This document shows, piece after piece, positions 34,536 to 42,602 of a DNA stretch of 64,000 nt (positions are counted from its first letter, which is position 1; each line of letters opens with the position of its first letter). The DNA is from an uncultured Prevotellaceae bacterium (GTDB lineage: Bacteria; Bacteroidota; Bacteroidia; Bacteroidales; Bacteroidaceae), in NCBI GenBank assembly GCA_937877625.1, contig CALFJG010000020.1, positions 1 to 64,000 on the forward strand. The letters are read 5' to 3'. The translations under genes and the position numbers were made by a program. Under the pieces are notes generated by a model. That model was not told the origin of the DNA. It searched no databases and was given only the letters and a program-made list of their open reading frames with translations.

Positions 34536-34596
34536 AAAACGGAACAAGTGACAGGTGGCCAAGCACATTTGTCAGGGGCTGTGCCTTGTCACTTGT
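34536..34596 (-). terminator. Hairpin with U run between rpmF and fabH
   Basis: 34544-34555 pairs with 34585-34596 (12 bp with one G-U). Read on the minus strand the hairpin is followed shortly by GTTTTTC, so it could be a terminator or attenuator after rpmF. The heptad GTCACTT is repeated on the right arm. It may set the ratio of rpmF to fabH. Confidence 0.4.
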
Positions 34597-34640
34597 CACT
34601 TGTCGTTGTTTTCTTGCTTCTCGCCAGAAAAGTGCCTTTT

Positions 34641-34826
34641 TTATTCGGCAGCCTCCATCACGATGGCTTGTTTGCCGCGATATTGTCCGCAGCTGGGACA
34701 AACGCTATGGCGGATGTGCCACGCGCCGCAGTTAGGGCATAGGGTAAGGGTGGGCATTGGTGCGCCGTCGTGCGTGCGACGTTTGCGCGTACGTGTCTTG
34801 GACTGTCTTCTTTTAGGATGTGCCAT
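34641..34826 (-). CDS. rpmF: 50S ribosomal protein L32
   Basis: A 61-residue basic protein beginning AHPKRRQSKTRT, with a zinc-ribbon made of CPNCG and CPSCG. It is the cysteine-containing form of L32. It lies in the widespread DUF177-rpmF-fabH order, 30 bases after DUF177. Confidence 0.96.
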   Translation of the reverse strand: MAHPKRRQSKTRTRKRRTHDGAPMPTLTLCPNCGAWHIRHSVCPSCGQYRGKQAIVMEAAE

Positions 34827-34856
34827 AGTTTTGTGTGTATTTCTTTTTGTTTGTAA

Positions 34857-35324
34857 TTATTCTTCTTGTTGGTTTTCTGCTGTGCCGCTGATGTGGGAGA
34901 GTGTCGCAGGGTTACACTGACCCGGGGCGTGGTGATAGCCGAGCGGGCGCGCCAAGGCAATGGTCTCAAAGATGTCGTGTCCGAGGTCGTACACGTCGCC
35001 TCGTCCTGCTACGGGCAATTCGGTATCTACGCCGTCGTGTATGGCGTAGGCGGCAACTTGTCGCAGGTCTTCGGTGTCGAGGGTAAGCAATGCTGGCTCG
35101 TTGCAGCGGTCGCAGGGCGTGAACACCTGGCCTGTTATGTGATAGCTCACCGTATATACGCCGCCGCGTGGCGGAGCAACGCGGATTGTGACGCGGATTG
35201 TGCCTGCGGTTATCTCGTCGTCGGCGAGCGACTGGAAAAAGTCGTCCCCGCAGTCTATCGTCAGCGGCTCTTTGTCGTTGGCAAGAGCACTGAGATTGAT
35301 GAGAAACGGACTTTCTTCGTGCAT
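34857..35324 (-). CDS. DUF177 (YceD) family protein
   Basis: A 155-residue protein of the DUF177/YceD family, always next to rpmF and thought to act in 23S rRNA processing or ribosome assembly. It has the signature VFTPCDRC near 87 followed by an acidic C-terminal half. The ATG at 35324 is chosen because the -7 box sits just upstream; the frame extends to 35510 through AT-rich leader. Confidence 0.85.
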   Translation of the reverse strand: MHEESPFLINLSALANDKEPLTIDCGDDFFQSLADDEITAGTIRVTIRVAPPRGGVYTVSYHITGQVFTPCDRCNEPALLTLDTEDLRQVAAYAIHDGVDTELPVAGRGDVYDLGHDIFETIALARPLGYHHAPGQCNPATLSHISGTAENQQEE

Positions 35325-35332
35325 AGCGGCTG

Positions 35333-35340
35333 CAAAAATA
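35333..35340 (-). promoter_or_regulatory. -7 box of DUF177-rpmF
   Basis: CAAAAATA reads TATTTTTG on the minus strand, a TAnnTTTG match 9 bases before the DUF177 start. A long A/T tract follows upstream. No -33 match was seen. Confidence 0.4.
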
Positions 35341-35538
35341 GTTTTTTTTTTACATTTGAGAAAGATTTTGCCGTATTGCTCGCTTTTTTTGTGCTTTCTG
35401 AGCGCATTAGGGTGCTTTTTTGCCAATTTTGGCCGCTTAATTGTCAATCTGTGGCCTTGTTTCTGGGTGCGTACGCGAGCCGTGTGCTTGTCCTTACAGG
35501 GCGATTTCACGAGCCGCCCGTTCTGTTTAATTGACGTG

Positions 35539-35562
35539 CCGAGGAATTTTTTTCGTCCTCGG
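35539..35562. repeat. Small hairpin next to the palindromic element
   Basis: 7-bp stem (35539-35545 with 35556-35562), loop of 10 with seven T. It lies 9 bases left of the long palindrome at 35571 and could be part of the same structure or a terminator. Confidence 0.4.
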
Positions 35563-35570
35563 ATGAATTA

Positions 35571-35656
35571 TTCAAAGTGTGGCTATATTTATACAAATAA
35601 AGCCTATACGTGCAAAAATATAGGCTTTGTTTGTATAAATATAGCCACACTTTGAA
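35571..35656. repeat. Palindromic element, family A copy 1 (38-bp arms)
   Basis: Arms 35571-35608 and 35619-35656 pair with a single mismatch, with a 10-nt loop. The outer 20 bases (35575-35594 and its mirror) are almost the same as those of a second palindrome at 62067-62146: AAAGTGTGGCTATATTTATA here and AAAGTGTGACTATATTTATA there. It lies between the divergent or unlinked DUF177 and prfA transcription units and has no ORF. Confidence 0.75.
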
Positions 35657-35662
35657 TTCTTT

Positions 35663-35868
35663 GTGCCTATGAAGAAAATTATTGGTCGCACCTGTGTGAA
35701 AAGCGTAGCGATGGCGGGAGGAATATGTATAGCAACGTTATTGCCTTTTCAGGGCGCGATATCGTCGTGTGTTTGTAGCCGCAGGGCGTTGTCCTTTGCT
35801 GGTGGCTCATAGCCCTTTGCTGATGGCTTGTTGTCGTTTTAAGGCTTTTTTTGTGGGAGGTTAGGTGA
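35663..35868. other. Intergenic stretch with degenerate short repeats
   Basis: No gene. It contains two imperfect copies of CCTTTGCTGGTGGCT / CCTTTGCTGATGGCT (about 35798-35829) and a CAGGGCG motif, reminiscent of the AGCCCTTTCAGGGC repeats at 41.6 and 44.0 kb. Nothing else recognised. Confidence 0.4.
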
Positions 35869-36972
35869 TTATAGTTCGGCATCTTTCAGTCGTTCAGCAT
35901 TCTCGGCCACGATGAGGTGGTCAATGCAGTCTTGTATGTCGCCGTCCATAAATGCTGGTAGGTTGTAGATGGTATAGCCTATGCGGTGGTCGGTGATACG
36001 TCCCTGTGGGTAGTTGTATGTGCGTATCTTAGCCGAGCGGTCGCCTGTGGAGACGAGTGTTTTTCGTCGTGAGGCGATGTCGTCAACGTATTTTTGGTGT
36101 TCGCGGTCGTAGATAAATGTGCGCAGACGTGCCAGAGCGCGTTCTTTGTTTTTTGGTTGGTCGCGTGTTTCGGTACATTCTATGAGTATTTCCTCTGTCT
36201 GGCCGGTGTTAGGGTTTTTCCACGGATAGCGCAGGCGTACTCCGCTCTCTACTTTGTTGACGTTCTGCCCGCCGGCACCGCTGCTTCGGAAGGTGTCCCA
36301 CTTGATGAGGCCTTCTTGTATCTCGACATCGAAGGGCTCGGCCTCGGGCAGCACGGCGACGGTGGCGGCACTGGTGTGTACGCGCCCCTGTGTCTCGGTC
36401 TGTGGGACGCGTTGCACGCGGTGTACGCCGCTTTCGTATTTCAGTGTGCCATACACGCTGTCGCCCGTGACGGAGCAGACGATTTCTTTGAAGCCTCCCA
36501 CGGCACCCTCGTTGGCATTGCTCACCTCCAAGTGCCACCCCTTGCGCTCGCAGTATTTGGCGTACATGCGGAAGAGGTCGCCGGCAAAGAGTGCCGCCTC
36601 GTCGCCGCCGGTGCCGCCACGGATTTCCAGGATGGCGTTTTTGGCATCTTCGGGGTCTTTGGGAATGAGCATCAGTTTGATGCGCTCCTCCATCTCCGGC
36701 AGACGTGCCTCGCTCTCGGAGATTTCCTCGCGTGCCATTTCTTTGAGTTCGGCATCGGTCTCTGTCATCAGCAGCGTCTTGGCCTCGCTGAGGTTTTGGA
36801 GCAACGCGGCGTATTCCTTGCGCGCCTGCATCAGGTCTTCAAGTTCTTTGTATTCGCGGGCTAAGCGCACGTAGCGTGTCTGGTCGGCAAGGACGGCGGG
36901 GTCGGTGATAAGTGTCGCCGTCTCCTCAAAGCGTGCGCGCAGGGCGTTGAGCTTGTCTAAAAGGGTTTGCAT
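35869..36972 (-). CDS. prfA: Peptide chain release factor 1
   Basis: A 367-residue release factor for UAA and UAG stop codons. The catalytic GGQ is in RSSGAGGQNVNKVESG (about 235-250), and the codon-reading tripeptide is RVPQTET, a PxT as in RF1 rather than the SPF of RF2. The N-terminal helical domain spans about 1-100. It is alone in its orientation. Confidence 0.95.
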   Translation of the reverse strand: MQTLLDKLNALRARFEETATLITDPAVLADQTRYVRLAREYKELEDLMQARKEYAALLQNLSEAKTLLMTETDAELKEMAREEISESEARLPEMEERIKLMLIPKDPEDAKNAILEIRGGTGGDEAALFAGDLFRMYAKYCERKGWHLEVSNANEGAVGGFKEIVCSVTGDSVYGTLKYESGVHRVQRVPQTETQGRVHTSAATVAVLPEAEPFDVEIQEGLIKWDTFRSSGAGGQNVNKVESGVRLRYPWKNPNTGQTEEILIECTETRDQPKNKERALARLRTFIYDREHQKYVDDIASRRKTLVSTGDRSAKIRTYNYPQGRITDHRIGYTIYNLPAFMDGDIQDCIDHLIVAENAERLKDAEL

Positions 36973-37206
36973 AGTAAGGATAGGGGAGTGTGCGGGTTTT
37001 TCTTTGTGGAAGGTCGGGGGCTTGATGTCGTCCCCGTAATCTGAGCGCGAAGGTACGCTTTTTCCTGCGATGAGACGCTGCGGGGAGTCTGTTTTCGGTG
37101 ATATTTGTATGATGAACCACCGCCAAAGTAGTGAATTGGGTTGTAAGGTGTAACTTTGTGTTGAAGTAAGTACGCCCTTCGGCTTATGCAGTAGGCGGTT
37201 TTTTCT

Positions 37207-37214
37207 TACTTTTG
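37207..37214 (+). promoter_or_regulatory. -7 box before the beta-barrel gene
   Basis: TACTTTTG matches TAnnTTTG, 10 bases before the ATG at 37224. A second match, TAACTTTG, lies at 37151-37158. Either or both may be used; neither has a good -33 box. Confidence 0.35.
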
Positions 37215-37223
37215 CAGCCAGAT

Positions 37224-37946
37224 ATGCAAAAACGCACTCTTACATACGTGCTTGTTCTGTGGTTGACGACCCTCGCCTCGGCCAGTGGGCAGGTGGGTGA
37301 GGCACGAAGCGACTTAGCCGTTGGCGGCAGTGCCGGCGTGGCGCTCAATACGATAGACTTCGACCCGTCTATCAAACAAAAACTTCACGCCGCCCCGACT
37401 TTCGGTCTGACGCTGCGCTATTCGTGTGAGAAGTATTTCAACACGTATTGTGCGCTCCAAGGCGAAGTAAACTTTACGCGCCTTGGTTGGACGGAGGACA
37501 TCCAGAACAGTGCGGGGCAGCCCTTGCCGGATACCTACCGCCGCGACTTGGACTACATACAAGTGCCGCTGTTGGCACGTCTGGGTTGGGGCAGAGAGCG
37601 GCGCGGCGTGATGTTCTACGTGTTGGCCGGCCCACAAATCGGCTTCTGCATCGCCGACCGTGCTAAGCAAGGCTCCACGTGGACCCTGACAGCCGACGGC
37701 ACGCCCGACCGCCCGAACAGCCTCGTGGAGCAGTACACGATGGACATAGAGAAGAAGTTCGACTACGGCATTGTGGGAGGCCTTGGCGTGGAGTGGCACA
37801 CGCGTATCGGCCACTTTATGCTCGAGGGACGCTACTATTTCGGCCTGGCCGACATCTACGGCAACGCCAAAAAGGATGTTTTCGGACGCTCCGCCCACAC
37901 TACTATTTTTGCTAAACTGACTTATCTGACGGATATACTCCGCTAA
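37224..37946 (+). CDS. Outer-membrane beta-barrel protein (PorT-like)
   Basis: A 240-residue protein with a signal peptide (about 1-22, ending SASGQ). The rest shows alternating beta strands ending in aromatic residues (TFGLTLRYS, LQGEVNFTRLGW, IQVPLLARLGW, FMLEGRYYFGL, TTIFAKLTYL), a pattern of an 8-stranded outer-membrane barrel of the PorT/OMP_b-brl_2 family. The GxxxF/RYYFGL strands are typical. It ends 23 bases before the ABC-F gene. Ligand and role are unknown. The TTG at 37212 is unlikely as start. Confidence 0.75.
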   Translation: MQKRTLTYVLVLWLTTLASASGQVGEARSDLAVGGSAGVALNTIDFDPSIKQKLHAAPTFGLTLRYSCEKYFNTYCALQGEVNFTRLGWTEDIQNSAGQPLPDTYRRDLDYIQVPLLARLGWGRERRGVMFYVLAGPQIGFCIADRAKQGSTWTLTADGTPDRPNSLVEQYTMDIEKKFDYGIVGGLGVEWHTRIGHFMLEGRYYFGLADIYGNAKKDVFGRSAHTTIFAKLTYLTDILR

Positions 37947-37969
37947 CCCTTATAATCTCCTCCTCCCTT

Positions 37970-39898
37970 TTGCTCTCGGCTAACGACATATCCGTATCCT
38001 TTGGTGCTACCCCGCTTTTCAGTGGGGCAACGTTTGTTATCAACGCTAAGGAGCGTGTGGCACTGACGGGAAAAAACGGGGCGGGGAAGAGCACGCTATT
38101 AAAAATCCTTTCGGGCTTGCAACAGCCTACGTCGGGCAGCGTCAGCGTGCCCACGGGAGCCACTGTGGGCTATCTGCCGCAGGTGATGCAGCCCGCCGAT
38201 AGCCGTAGTGTCATAGACGAAACGCTCACGGTGTTTGACGACGTGAAACACTTGCAGGACGAGGTGGACCGCCTTACCAGCGAGCTGGCGGAGCGCCGGG
38301 ATTACGAAACACCCGCCTATGCCACTTTGCTCGAACGCTTCGCCTCGGAGACGGAGCGTCTGGCTTTTTTCTCCTCCGACAACACACGCGCCGAGGCCGA
38401 ACGCACACTCCGCGGGCTGGGTTTTGAGCCAACGGACTTTCCTCGTCCCACGAGCGAACTCTCCGGCGGGTGGCGTATGCGTATAGAGCTTGCTAAGCTG
38501 CTCCTGCAGCGCCCCGATGTGCTGTTGCTTGATGAACCAACAAACCACCTTGACATAGAGAGTATCCGTTGGTTGGAACGCTATCTGTCGCGAAGCCGTG
38601 CAGCAGTGATGGTGGTGAGCCACGACCGTGCGTTTCTTAACAATGTCACCAACCGCACGATAGAAATCTCCTGCGGCACGCTCACCGACTACCGCGTGCC
38701 CTACGACCAATATGTGAGCCTGCGTGCCGAGCGTCGCGAGAGCCAACTGCGTGCCTATCGCAACCAACAAAAGGAAATTGCCGATATCAAAGCCTTTATA
38801 GAGCGTTTCCGCTACAAGCCTACCAAAGCCGTACAGGTGCAGAGCCGCATCAAACAGTTGGAACGTATCGTTCCTATTGAGGTGGACGAGGTGGATAACA
38901 GCGCACTCCACCTCCGCTGGCCGCCGTGTCAGCGTGCCGGCGACTTCCCCGTGATATGTGACGATGTGACAAAGCGATACGGTGAACACACCGTCTTTTC
39001 CCACGCTAACCTCACGGTGCGCCGAGGCGAAAAGGTGGCTTTTGTAGGCAAGAACGGCGAAGGAAAGACCACGCTCGTGAAGTGTATTATGGGCGAGATA
39101 CCCTACGACGGCACGTTGCGCATCGGGCATAACGTAAGCATCGGCTATTACGCCCAAAACCAAGCCCAACTGCTTGACGGCGAGCCTACGGTGTTTGAGA
39201 CCATCGACCGCGTAGCCACCGGCGAGGTGCGCCTGCGATTGCGTGACATCCTCGGGGCCTTTATGTTTGGCGGCGAGGCATCGGACAAGAAGGTGAAGGT
39301 GCTTAGCGGCGGCGAGCGTAGCCGCCTGGCAATGATTAAGTTGTTGCTTGAACCCGTCAACCTCCTTATCCTTGACGAACCTACCAACCACCTCGACCTA
39401 CGTACCAAAGACGTGCTGAAAGAGGCTATCCGCGCTTTTGACGGCACGGTAATCCTCGTGAGCCACGACCGCGACTTCTTAGACGGCCTCGTGGAGCGTG
39501 TCTATGAGTTTGGCGGTGGCCGGGTGCGCGAATATATCGGCGGTATCTACGACTATCTAAGCAAAAAAGATAGCGATACGCCTCTCAACGGCGAACAGTC
39601 CTCCGTTGCCGCCGTCCCGTCACCCGTTGCCGCCGTCACCGAAGCAAAAGCCACGGCACGCCTGTCGTACGAGGAGCAAAAGGCCGCCACCCGTGAGCGG
39701 CGCAAATTGGAACGCGCTGTGGCACAGGCCGAGGCCGAGGTGGCACGCCTTGAGGAAGAAATTGCCGCCGTAGAAACGCAACTTGCACAAGGCGACACCA
39801 CACCTACGCTATACACCCGCCACGCAGACCTCTCCTCACAACTGCAAGCAGCGATGCAGCAATGGGAGGAAGCCGCTAATCGCTTGGAGAACGAATAG
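37970..39898 (+). CDS. ABC-F family ATPase
   Basis: A 642-residue soluble protein with two ABC ATPase domains and no membrane segments. Walker A motifs are GKNGAGKST (about 36-44) and GKNGEGKTT (about 360-368); signature motifs are LSGGWRMR and LSGGERSR; Walker B segments are LLLDEPTNHLD and LILDEPTNHLD. A linker of about 80 residues (KAVQVQSRIKQLERI) separates them and a coiled coil follows to the C terminus (about 560-640). Such proteins act on the ribosome or confer antibiotic protection. The start is a TTG; no ATG lies in frame upstream. Confidence 0.88.
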   Translation: MLSANDISVSFGATPLFSGATFVINAKERVALTGKNGAGKSTLLKILSGLQQPTSGSVSVPTGATVGYLPQVMQPADSRSVIDETLTVFDDVKHLQDEVDRLTSELAERRDYETPAYATLLERFASETERLAFFSSDNTRAEAERTLRGLGFEPTDFPRPTSELSGGWRMRIELAKLLLQRPDVLLLDEPTNHLDIESIRWLERYLSRSRAAVMVVSHDRAFLNNVTNRTIEISCGTLTDYRVPYDQYVSLRAERRESQLRAYRNQQKEIADIKAFIERFRYKPTKAVQVQSRIKQLERIVPIEVDEVDNSALHLRWPPCQRAGDFPVICDDVTKRYGEHTVFSHANLTVRRGEKVAFVGKNGEGKTTLVKCIMGEIPYDGTLRIGHNVSIGYYAQNQAQLLDGEPTVFETIDRVATGEVRLRLRDILGAFMFGGEASDKKVKVLSGGERSRLAMIKLLLEPVNLLILDEPTNHLDLRTKDVLKEAIRAFDGTVILVSHDRDFLDGLVERVYEFGGGRVREYIGGIYDYLSKKDSDTPLNGEQSSVAAVPSPVAAVTEAKATARLSYEEQKAATRERRKLERAVAQAEAEVARLEEEIAAVETQLAQGDTTPTLYTRHADLSSQLQAAMQQWEEAANRLENE

Positions 39899-39957
39899 CA
39901 CTCTCTTTGCTGATGGAATAAATTATCGTAAGTTTGCGGACGGAAAAAGGGATAACA

Positions 39958-41241
39958 ATGCAAAATCCTGTCAGAATCATAGACCTTTTTGCCGGAATGG
40001 GCGGCATACGAAAGGGACTGGAACTCGCACTCGCGGAGCGCGGACTGCAGTCCGTATGCGTGTTTACGTCCGAAATAAAGCCCGCAGCTATCAAGATCCT
40101 GAAACAGAACCATCCTGAGGACGAGATATATGGCGACATAACCACCGTTCCCACAGCAGATATTCCCGACTTTGACATCCTTTGCGCAGGTTTCCCGTGC
40201 CAGGCGTTCAGCTATGCGGGAAAACGCCTGGGTTTTGCCGACACGCGCGGAACGCTTTTCTTTGAGGTGGAACGCATACTGCGCGACAAAAGGCCTGCGG
40301 GATTTATCCTCGAGAATGTAGAGGGGCTGCTGACGCACGACCACGGCAACACTTTGGGTACAATGTTGGCGCGGCTTAACGCGATGGACTACAAAGTTTC
40401 ATATAATGTGCTTAACTCCCGCGACTTTGGTGTGGCACAGGAAAGGAAGCGCATTTACATTGTGGGCAATCTCAACGAAAAGGCGGATTTAATAACGTTT
40501 ATCCCCAAGAAAGCAGTATTGGGGGACATTCTCGAAAAGGGGAAGCCTGTAAGTGATACGCCTTTTGTTCGCAACTTGCTCTCCAGATACTCCGTTGAAG
40601 AACTCTGCGGGAAAGCCATAAAGGACAAACGTGGTGGCAAGAACAACCTGCATAGCTGGGACTTGGAAACGAAAGGCCCCACTTCAGTTGAGGAACGTGC
40701 GTTGCTGAACGCGATGCTGACGGAACGCCGCAAGAAAAAATGGGCGGAACAATACGGCATTGAGTGGATGGACGGTATGGCACTGACGGAGGATATGATA
40801 CGCAGTTTCTGCGATATGCCCGATTTGCGCGAAACGCTGGACGGCCTTGTACGGAAAGGTTACCTTGCTCACGAACATCCGAAACGGCAGGTGCGCGAAA
40901 CATCTGCGAACGGAACGCCAGTCCTGCGCCGCGAACAAGACCCGTCGCTTCCGAAAGGCTACAATATCGTGGCAGGCAAACTGAGCTTTGAGATAGCCAA
41001 GATACTAAGCCCCAAGGAACTTGCACCTACGCTCGTTGCAATGGATATGCAAAAACTCTACGTCGTGGACGGCAAAGGATTGCGCCGCCTCACCTTGCGC
41101 GAGGGATTACGGCTTTTCGGTTACCCAGAAGACTTCAAGTTCGATATATCCGAAAAAGAAGGCTACGACTTGTTGGGGAACACCGTGGTCGTTCCCGTCA
41201 TCAAAGCTGTGGCTGGCAAATTGTTGGATAAAATACTGTAA
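39958..41241 (+). CDS. DNA (cytosine-5)-methyltransferase
   Basis: A 427-residue C5-cytosine methyltransferase. Motif I is IDLFAGMGGIRKG, motif IV GFPCQAFSYAG with catalytic Cys81, motif VI ILENVEGLL, motif VIII QERKRIYIVG and motif X GNTVVVPVIKAV. The target-recognition region is between about 180 and 340 and carries a run of basic residues. The recognition sequence cannot be read from this. The ATG at 39958 follows the Bacteroidetes pattern; an upstream TTG at 39934 would add 8 residues. It begins the restriction-modification island and has a 70-residue ORF 5 bases downstream. Confidence 0.93.
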   Translation: MQNPVRIIDLFAGMGGIRKGLELALAERGLQSVCVFTSEIKPAAIKILKQNHPEDEIYGDITTVPTADIPDFDILCAGFPCQAFSYAGKRLGFADTRGTLFFEVERILRDKRPAGFILENVEGLLTHDHGNTLGTMLARLNAMDYKVSYNVLNSRDFGVAQERKRIYIVGNLNEKADLITFIPKKAVLGDILEKGKPVSDTPFVRNLLSRYSVEELCGKAIKDKRGGKNNLHSWDLETKGPTSVEERALLNAMLTERRKKKWAEQYGIEWMDGMALTEDMIRSFCDMPDLRETLDGLVRKGYLAHEHPKRQVRETSANGTPVLRREQDPSLPKGYNIVAGKLSFEIAKILSPKELAPTLVAMDMQKLYVVDGKGLRRLTLREGLRLFGYPEDFKFDISEKEGYDLLGNTVVVPVIKAVAGKLLDKIL

Positions 41242-41246
41242 GCAAG

Positions 41247-41459
41247 ATGACAAGAGCAGAGGAACTATTCAAGGCCTTGAAAGATTTCCTTGCAGCACTT
41301 GAAGAAACCATCTATCAGTATCACGACACGCGGGCAACCGTCGCCGAACACTGGAGCGAGCGACTCTGTAAGAGCTACGAGAAGCATTACGGCAAGAAGC
41401 TTGTACTGCCACGTTGGAATGACATCAAGCAGAAATATCTTATTACTGCTGTCCGCTAA
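41247..41459 (+). CDS. 70-residue ORF after the C5 methyltransferase
   Basis: A small protein not recognised. It is helical and charged: AEELFKALKDFLAALEETI, then YEKHYGKKLVLPRWNDIKQ. It starts 5 bases after the methyltransferase stop, in the same direction, as a second gene of a restriction-modification operon would. At 70 residues it is too short for a restriction enzyme, so it may be the remnant of one or a controller. Its last 29 codons lie inside the long direct repeat and recur, without the rest, at 43766-43852. Confidence 0.45.
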   Translation: MTRAEELFKALKDFLAALEETIYQYHDTRATVAEHWSERLCKSYEKHYGKKLVLPRWNDIKQKYLITAVR

Positions 41460-41711
41460 AAGTTTGTCGTTAGCAGACGTTTGCTCGCCAAGGCAAAGCT
41501 GAAACACGCTTTGCGTTCCTCTCCTGGCTTAACGCCAAAGTTTCTGTTTCGGAAGCAGGGAAAAAGCCCCGTTAGGGCTGATGGCTATAGCCCTTTCAGG
41601 GCAAGCAGGTAGGCAATCAGGCGAGCCGTATGCCGGAGCGCAGGCGGCTCGCCTGCAAAATGAAGCACGCGAGCCGCGTGCGCTCCGACAGGTGTCCTCG
41701 CCTGCAAAATA
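41372..41711 (+). repeat. 340-bp direct repeat, copy 1
   Basis: Identical to 43766-44105 except at four positions that I could count, at a constant offset of 2394 bases. It contains the end of the 70-residue ORF, the 90-bp dispersed repeat, a GGGCTGATGGCTATAGCCC-type palindromic motif, an 11-bp hairpin (41618-41628 with 41645-41655) and one 49-bp unit. The similarity ends sharply on both sides. Confidence 0.9.
41459..41549 (-). repeat. Dispersed 90-bp repeat, second site
   Basis: The minus strand here is related to 23276-23366 (the DedA leader), sharing TTTCAGCTTTGCC and GGCGAGCAAA. It is contained in direct repeat copy 1 and repeated at 43853-43943. No gene follows it on the minus strand. 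Confidence 0.6.
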
Positions 41712-41899
41712 CGCCAACACGCGGTTCGTACTAAGTTCAGATTAATCCTCGTAACTCTAATTGTATCCAATTTGTTTTCCATCCCTTAGTCCTTGAGTTG
41801 CTAATATGGAGGGAATGTCACAACCAGTTCCGCAGATTCGTCTTGAATTTGTGAATACTGCGACTGTCACTATTTATCAGGACATATTGAGTGGCATTG
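41712..41899. other. Left part of the unique cassette segment, no gene
   Basis: Only short AT-rich sequence after the endonuclease stop; no ORF of note, hairpin or repeat seen. Confidence 0.4.
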
Positions 41900-42586
41900 T
41901 CAGAGGTTCTTAAGGCGTTCTATCTCTTTGCCGATACTTTCTATGACATCTGTGTTTGCAATCTCACCTTTCTGGCTATAGACGACGAACACTTTGCCGC
42001 CATATTGCTCTGTGAAATCGTTGAAGCTGGCCTTCATACGCTCGCTCAGAGAGTAGCCGCCAAAGTTGGAATTAGCGGTCACGGGCTTCACCTGAATGCC
42101 GAATTGATGGTCGCCTACCTTGACCACGTAATCAATGTCACCAGCATGGTCAAGCTCAAGGTCGCTTTCCTCAAACTTCACATGGGGGAACTTCTTTGCC
42201 AAACCGTCGTTAACGACAGACTTTTCGCGAATATAGCCATCGTAGGTGCGGTTGATGGTGAGATTGTAGATGTAGTCGATGCAGTCTTGCAGGGTCAGCT
42301 GGCTGAAAACTTCCTGCCAGTCAGGAATGACGAAAGTTTGTATTTTCTCATAGAGACGTTCTCCGAGTTCCGTAAGACTTTCCAACGACAGTTTGACGGG
42401 AGTATTCGTGGCTGTATAAGCATTGGCAAAATACCACTCTTTCCATTCATCGTATGACGTGGGTTGACATTCGCGAATCAAGGCCATAACAGCACCTACT
42501 TTCGTGGGGCGTGACAACTGATAGAGCTGGCATGCATAGTTCAGCACATGCTCCTTTTTGCCGAATTCCATTGAATACTTTTCCAT
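41900..42586 (-). CDS. Type II restriction endonuclease (PD-(D/E)xK, perhaps MjaI family)
   Basis: A 228-residue protein downstream of a DNA methyltransferase. A likely nuclease core is DHAGDIDYVVKV with Asp150 and Asp152 and, 13 residues later, FGIQVKP with Gln165 and Lys167, a D-x(n)-QxK variant of the PD-(D/E)xK motif. The overall sequence and partner recall the MjaI family (CTAG cutters), but this is from memory of the family only. It starts 16 bases after the methyltransferase stop, so both are on one transcript with the methyltransferase first. Confidence 0.7.
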   Translation of the reverse strand: MEKYSMEFGKKEHVLNYACQLYQLSRPTKVGAVMALIRECQPTSYDEWKEWYFANAYTATNTPVKLSLESLTELGERLYEKIQTFVIPDWQEVFSQLTLQDCIDYIYNLTINRTYDGYIREKSVVNDGLAKKFPHVKFEESDLELDHAGDIDYVVKVGDHQFGIQVKPVTANSNFGGYSLSERMKASFNDFTEQYGGKVFVVYSQKGEIANTDVIESIGKEIERLKNL

Positions 42587-42602
42587 GTTTTCAAATGATT
42601 TG

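Noticed and set aside
38099..39391. 430-residue open frame on the minus strand inside the ABC-F gene
   Set aside because: Shadow of the ABC-F gene, which has both Walker A and B sets.
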